Source: DASWYB01 sp036405195
GTDB taxonomy: Bacteria > Patescibacteriota > UBA1384 > 2-12-FULL-50-11 > DASWYB01
Direction: 5' to 3'
Assembly (NCBI GenBank): GCA_036405195.1
Contig: DASWYB010000073.1
Location: 1 to 7,620, forward strand
Length of the DNA: 7,620 bases
The notes beneath the pieces are model-generated. The model had not been told where the DNA came from, did no database searches, and saw only the letters and a program-made list of their open reading frames with translations. A program made the position numbers and the translations under genes. This document shows positions 5,139 through 7,620 of the stretch, piece after piece (within the stretch, counting starts at the first letter, position 1; every line of letters starts with the position of its first letter).

Positions 5139-5531
5139 ATGCCCTACCAGGATCAAACACTTACCTGCCGCGACTGTGGTAAATCATTCGTCTTTACCGC
5201 GCGGGATCAAGAATTCTTCGCCGAAAAAGGATTCACTAACGCACCAACTCGGTGTAAAGATTGTCGCGTTCTTAAAAAGAAAGCCCCTGCCGGAGCACCT
5301 GCTGGCGCTGGATCCGCTAACAAAGCGCTCTTTAAAATAACCTGCAAAAAATGCGGTAAAGTCGGAGAGATGGCAACCGAACCTCGCAAGCCTGAAGATG
5401 TTTTGTGCAGCGAGTGTTTTTACGACGATTTCAAAAAGCAACTGGCTGAACAGGGTTTTCCCGCCCCTAAACCAGAGCAAACCCCTACCGAAGAAGAAAC
5501 CACTGACGGCATTGTTCCTCAAGACGAATAA
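5139..5531 (+). CDS. Two-module zinc-ribbon protein
   Basis: A 130-residue protein with two Cys4 zinc sites joined by an Ala/Gly/Pro linker. Module one uses C10/C13 and C39/C42 in LTCRDCGKSFVF, DQEFFAEKGF and PTRCKDCR; this matches the probable zinc-ribbon domain that recurs in many bacterial small proteins. Module two uses C69/C72 and C90/C93 (ITCKKCGKVGEM, VLCSECFYDDF). The linker, about residues 45-63, carries KKKAPAGAPAGAG. The C-terminal 25 residues are acidic and Thr/Pro/Glu-rich. Nucleic-acid or protein binding is likely but no target can be given. It has a good Shine-Dalgarno (AAGGAG, only three bases before ATG), so it uses leadered translation, and it ends at a strong terminator shared with rpmB. 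Such proteins are frequent in Patescibacteria genomes. Confidence 0.85.
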   Translation: MPYQDQTLTCRDCGKSFVFTARDQEFFAEKGFTNAPTRCKDCRVLKKKAPAGAPAGAGSANKALFKITCKKCGKVGEMATEPRKPEDVLCSECFYDDFKKQLAEQGFPAPKPEQTPTEEETTDGIVPQDE

Positions 5532-5541
5532 CCGATCAGAC

Positions 5542-5579
5542 ACTAAAAGACCCCGGAAATGTATCCGGGGTCTTTTAGT
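5542..5579. terminator. Bidirectional terminator between the zinc-ribbon gene and rpmB
   Basis: A perfect 16-bp inverted repeat, ACTAAAAGACCCCGGA and its complement, around the six-base loop AATGTA. The GC-rich upper stem and A/T-rich lower stem supply a T-run on both strands (TCTTTTAGTT on plus, TCTTTTAGTG on minus). It lies between convergent genes, 10 bases after one stop and 24 bases after the other. Confidence 0.93.
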
Positions 5580-5603
5580 TTATACGGAAAATATAATTGC
5601 GTA

Positions 5604-5810
5604 TTACGCAGAAACAAATGCCGCTTGCTTCTCTTTAAGAGAGCGAAGACAGCGGGTGCACAAAGGCAAGCCCATGTACGACTGAATGTTGGGCTTTACG
5701 ATTCGCTTCGTGCGCTTCTGTGAGTGAGGTTTATTAATCCCCATTACAGTTGTTTTGCCGCACGAAATGCACATTGGGCCAAGTTGAGTACGATCGAAGG
5801 TTTTCTTCAT
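5604..5810 (-). CDS. rpmB: 50S ribosomal protein L28
   Basis: A 68-residue basic large-subunit ribosomal protein. It has two CxxC pairs, C14/C17 (MCISCGK) and C51/C54 (LCTRCLRSL), which form the zinc-binding form, and the L28 core HSQKRTKRIVKPN in between. Length fits bacterial L28. Two starts are possible: ATG at 5810 or the adjacent GTG at 5813 giving one extra residue. AAGGA lies upstream with eight bases to the ATG and five to the GTG, so either could work; ATG is preferred because MKKTF resembles normal L28 starts. A TATGAT (5846-5841) predicts a start near 5834 and a short leader. It is convergent with the zinc-ribbon gene and shares its terminator. Confidence 0.95.
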   Translation of the reverse strand: MKKTFDRTQLGPMCISCGKTTVMGINKPHSQKRTKRIVKPNIQSYMGLPLCTRCLRSLKEKQAAFVSA

Positions 5811-5840
5811 CACAATTTTCCTTTACTACCTGATCATGGT

Positions 5841-5846
5841 ATCATA
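5841..5846 (-). promoter_or_regulatory. Candidate -10 of rpmB
   Basis: TATGAT on the minus strand, 30 bases before the ATG. It would start transcription near 5834 and leave a leader of about 20-25 bases that contains the AAGGA Shine-Dalgarno. No -35 is evident. The rest of the 5814-5929 gap shows only a weak TG-C-AATAAC (5916-5924) five bases before the M50 gene GTG. Confidence 0.4.
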
Positions 5847-5929
5847 ATTTTTGATTCGAGACAAGCGTTTCTTAGGCCTTCTATCTCTAACGGTGGTCTA
5901 TTTGATTCGTCGATATGCAATAACTGAAA

Positions 5930-6562
5930 GTGACATCCTCTATGGTTTTTGACCTTCTTCTCTCCAACCCTATCCATGGCATTATTTTCCTTTTAGCAAT
6001 CGGCCTAGCAATTGGTATTCACGAAGCCGCGCACGCATGGGCTGCCGATAAACTTGGCGACCCTACCGCAAAGCTTATGGGCCGAACAACCATTAATCCT
6101 TTAGCCCATTTAGATTTGGTTGGTACGTTACTTTTCCTCTTTGCGGGATTTGGCTGGGGAAAGCCCGTTCCCGTCGACGAAAGGCGCCTTAAATCCAACC
6201 AAGATATTGTGAAAGTTGCGTTAGCCGGTCCCGCGAGCAACCTTATTACCGCAATCATTCTTGGAATTGCCTATCGCCTTATTCCTCTTACCGGAGTGCA
6301 AGAAGTATTAAGTCTGTTTATTTTTATTAACTTAAGCCTTATGCTTTTCAACCTTATCCCCATTCCCCCGCTTGATGGATCAAAACTTCTCAAACTCATA
6401 GTGCCAGAACCAACCTACGATGCATTAGTTCAATACGGATTTTTTCTTATCATTATACTTTTCCTCATGTTCCGGATTGGAAATTTGGGCTTAGGAGATT
6501 GGCTCTTACGAGGCGTCGACATTCTTTTCCGGTTCATAACACAAGCAACTTTCTCCCTGTAA
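5930..6562 (+). CDS. Site-2-protease-like M50 family membrane metallopeptidase
   Basis: A 210-residue polytopic membrane protein of the compact YwhC/FpsC-like M50 group. HEAAH at residues 31-35 lies in the first hydrophobic helix (about 17-37) and is the catalytic HExxH. NPIHGIIF precedes it, INPLAHLDLVGT (55-66) follows, then the family AGPASN (99-104). NLIPIPPLDG (141-150) supplies D149, the third zinc ligand. Further membrane segments are about 60-75, 93-116, 122-143, 160-181 and 190-206. It lacks PDZ and CBS domains, as expected for the short form. It probably cleaves membrane protein segments, substrate unknown. The GTG at 5930 or ATG at 5942 could start it; neither has a Shine-Dalgarno, so a leaderless start is possible though its -10 is weak. 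A hairpin follows the stop directly. Confidence 0.9.
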   Translation: MTSSMVFDLLLSNPIHGIIFLLAIGLAIGIHEAAHAWAADKLGDPTAKLMGRTTINPLAHLDLVGTLLFLFAGFGWGKPVPVDERRLKSNQDIVKVALAGPASNLITAIILGIAYRLIPLTGVQEVLSLFIFINLSLMLFNLIPIPPLDGSKLLKLIVPEPTYDALVQYGFFLIIILFLMFRIGNLGLGDWLLRGVDILFRFITQATFSL

Positions 6563-6590
6563 GCGCATTTCTTCGGTCTCAAGAATGTGC
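6563..6590 (+). terminator. Hairpin after the M50 gene, overlapping the next promoter
   Basis: GCGCATTTCTT pairs with AAGAATGTGC (10 pairs, one bulged T at 6570, one G-U) around a seven-base loop. It starts on the base after the stop codon and is followed by TATTATT. The T-tract is imperfect, so terminator strength is uncertain. The 3' arm contains the TG of the extended -10 of the ncRNA. Confidence 0.5.
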
Positions 6591-6596
6591 TATTAT
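6588..6596 (+). promoter_or_regulatory. Extended -10 promoter of the structured RNA
   Basis: TGC followed by TATTAT (6591-6596) predicts a start at about 6603-6605. That is the first base of the long closing helix of the RNA downstream. No good -35 is seen. The agreement between predicted start and helix start supports both calls. Confidence 0.58.
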
Positions 6597-6603
6597 TGGT
6601 TCA

Positions 6604-6811
6604 AGCTCCTTTGCTCGGTTACATTTTGGCTTACTAATATTATTGGGCCTATGAATCTCTTCGGAGGTTCAGGGATCCAGGCTTGCCTGGATAAAGGTTC
6701 GGCCTTCTGGCTTCATTCCGCTCCGGCGAAATGAGGGTTCCTCCCGCCCGTGGGTGTGAGGACAGGACTCCCACCTAGAAACTAGCCCAATTATGTAACC
6801 GGGCGAGGAGC
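6604..6811 (+). ncRNA. Structured non-coding RNA of about 210 nt, class not identified
   Basis: No credible ORF covers this interval. Its ends pair over 19 bp: 6605-6624 with 6793-6811, including CGGTTACAT/ATGTAACCG and GCTCCT/AGGAGC, with one bulged T at 6611. After a 17-base one-sided bulge (6625-6641) the helix resumes with ATTGGGC/GCCCAAT (6642-6648 with 6785-6791). Enclosed are four to five hairpins: 6653-6670 with a TTCG tetraloop, 6675-6692 (ATCCAGG/CCTGGAT), a short 6694-6706, 6711-6736 (CTTCATT/AATGAGG plus CGC/GCG), and 6750-6774 (GTGGG/CCCAC). A promoter lies just upstream and no terminator separates it from tRNA-Pro 20 bases on. The conserved RNase P, SRP and tmRNA sequences are absent. 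Size and closing helix would also suit the raiA motif or 6S RNA, but I cannot confirm either. Confidence 0.75.
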
Positions 6812-6830
6812 GTAAAATTCTTCAGTGTAT

Positions 6831-6907
6831 CGGGACGTAGCATAGCGGCCTAGTGCGCCGGGCTGGGGGTCCGGAGATCGACGGTTCAAATCCGTCCGTC
6901 CCGACCA
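6831..6907 (+). tRNA. tRNA-Pro(GGG)
   Basis: A 77-nt tRNA with encoded CCA (6905-6907). The acceptor is CGGGACG/CGTCCCG with discriminator A, and the first pair is C1-G72, a bacterial tRNA-Pro hallmark. The D-stem is GCAT/GTGC. The anticodon stem CCGGG/TCCGG around CTGGGGG gives anticodon GGG (reads CCC/CCU). The T-stem GACGG/CCGTC holds TTCAAAT. It is 19 bases downstream of the structured RNA. A TAAAAT at 6813-6818 might be its own -10, but co-transcription with the RNA is equally possible. Confidence 0.97.
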
Positions 6908-6987
6908 GAAGATATTCGTTTACTCCGTTTTAATACGAGAGCAACTTCGATCGTTTCCCAGGCGATGAAGTTAAGGAGGATGGGGCA

Positions 6988-7620
6988 ATGAAAATTGAGT
7001 CCGTGCGTCTCATACACGCACAGGGTGTCCCCAATCATTACGTTGCGAATCAGGTTTATCAACCGCTCGACGAAGATCACCGCAAACGAGGCAGTTTTGC
7101 GATCCTTTTGAATCATGCCCACACAACCCAGGGTGCTTTTATTGCATCACTTATTAATACATTGATTCGTGAATACTACCGAAACCACACGCCCGACCTT
7201 TTAACTTCTTTTGAACAAACCCTCGTTCGGTTGAACGAACAGATCCGTCAATACACACGCAGCCGTGATACCATTGGCGCCATCGACGGTGTAATTGCCC
7301 TTTTAGCTGGTGACGAAGTCCACCTTACCCATATTGGGAAACCCCTCGCCTATCTGTCACGTGGCAGCGAGCTCCTCGAACTTGTTGAAACGGCTGACGC
7401 AAAAGAAGGAGAAACACCTAACTTCTCGGTTATCACATCGGGGGAAATTCAAACTGATGATGTACTAATTTTACTTACCAACCTGGAATCGACAGAGAAC
7501 CTTAAACACGACATTCCTTTTTCCCTCCTACAAACCCCGCTCTTTGAAGCAGGACGAGCATTTGCCCGTATTAAACGCGGACAAGGTGAACGGGCATTCG
7601 AAAGCGTCTTTATCCGTTTT
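6988..7620 (+). CDS. PP2C-like (PPM fold) protein lacking catalytic residues, 3' end beyond window
   Basis: At least 211 residues, still open at the window end. The pattern fits a PPM/PP2C fold: strand GSFAILLNH (35-43), helix AFIASLINTLIREYY (50-64), helix SFEQTLVRLNEQIRQY (74-89), strand IDGVIALLAGDEVHLTHIGKPLAYLSRG (99-126), and later TSGEIQTDDVLILLTNLE (150-167), which resembles the GD-x-LLLxTDG region. Metal-binding positions are missing: the usual DG(M/V)G is LLNH, the GDSRxY motif is GKPLAY (117-122), and the late TDG Asp is TNL. So it is probably a pseudophosphatase with a regulatory or binding role. The ATG at 6988 has a strong AAGGAGG Shine-Dalgarno eight bases upstream. It follows tRNA-Pro by 80 bases with no terminator seen; TTTAAT near 6930 could be a -10. 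Confidence 0.68.
   Translation, partial: MKIESVRLIHAQGVPNHYVANQVYQPLDEDHRKRGSFAILLNHAHTTQGAFIASLINTLIREYYRNHTPDLLTSFEQTLVRLNEQIRQYTRSRDTIGAIDGVIALLAGDEVHLTHIGKPLAYLSRGSELLELVETADAKEGETPNFSVITSGEIQTDDVLILLTNLESTENLKHDIPFSLLQTPLFEAGRAFARIKRGQGERAFESVFIRF

Noticed and set aside
6604..6811. Identification of the RNA as RNase P, SRP or tmRNA
   Set aside because: The conserved RNase P GAGGAAAGTCC core, the SRP GGAAGGAAG-type loop and a tmRNA acceptor arm are not present on either strand.
6886..7122. Minus-strand open frame across tRNA-Pro end and the PP2C-like gene start
   Set aside because: It overlaps a tRNA and a plus-strand gene with a strong Shine-Dalgarno and a clear fold pattern.

Overview
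This 7.6 kb stretch is a compact bacterial chromosome segment. It has short intergenic gaps, five tRNA genes that all encode their CCA ends, two small ribosomal protein genes, a shortened HolB-like clamp-loader subunit, a two-module zinc-ribbon protein and a degenerate PP2C-like protein. TGA, TAA and TAG all serve as stops, so the standard bacterial code fits. Small proteins, simplified replication parts and tight packing suggest a Patescibacteria/CPR-type genome, possibly Saccharibacteria or a relative. This is inference: no 16S rRNA or other strong phylogenetic marker is present.

Left part (1-2806) looks accessory and somewhat more AT-rich. A RibD/DHFR-fold reductase (+) faces a three-gene minus-strand operon: a CYTH protein, an aminoglycoside-phosphotransferase-like kinase and a HExxH putative metallopeptidase. 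Middle-left part (2821-3569) is a minus-strand translation cluster in the order tRNA-Thr(TGT), tRNA-Tyr, tRNA-Thr(GGT), rpmG (L33), tRNA-Trp. It has a good promoter at its head and a terminator after rpmG and after tRNA-Trp. Middle part (3593-5047) is a minus-strand pair, holB-like then a membrane-anchored TPR gene. It is divergent from a zinc-ribbon gene (+). That gene and rpmB (L28, -) converge on a perfect 16-bp bidirectional terminator. Right part (5930-7620) reads plus: an M50 site-2-protease-like gene, a roughly 210-nt highly structured non-coding RNA, tRNA-Pro(GGG), and a PP2C-like gene that runs off the window.

Two signals stand out. First, four genes have a -10 hexamer (TATGAT, TATAGT twice, TATAAT) exactly six bases before the start codon, and three of the four carry an extended TGN. 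This predicts leaderless mRNAs. Five other genes in the window have Shine-Dalgarno sequences. Second, the region before tRNA-Pro folds into a 19-bp closing helix enclosing a multi-hairpin core, has its own extended -10 promoter and lacks a terminator before the tRNA. It appears to be an uncharacterised structured RNA (or a divergent member of a known class such as raiA or 6S), probably released by RNase P cleavage at the tRNA.
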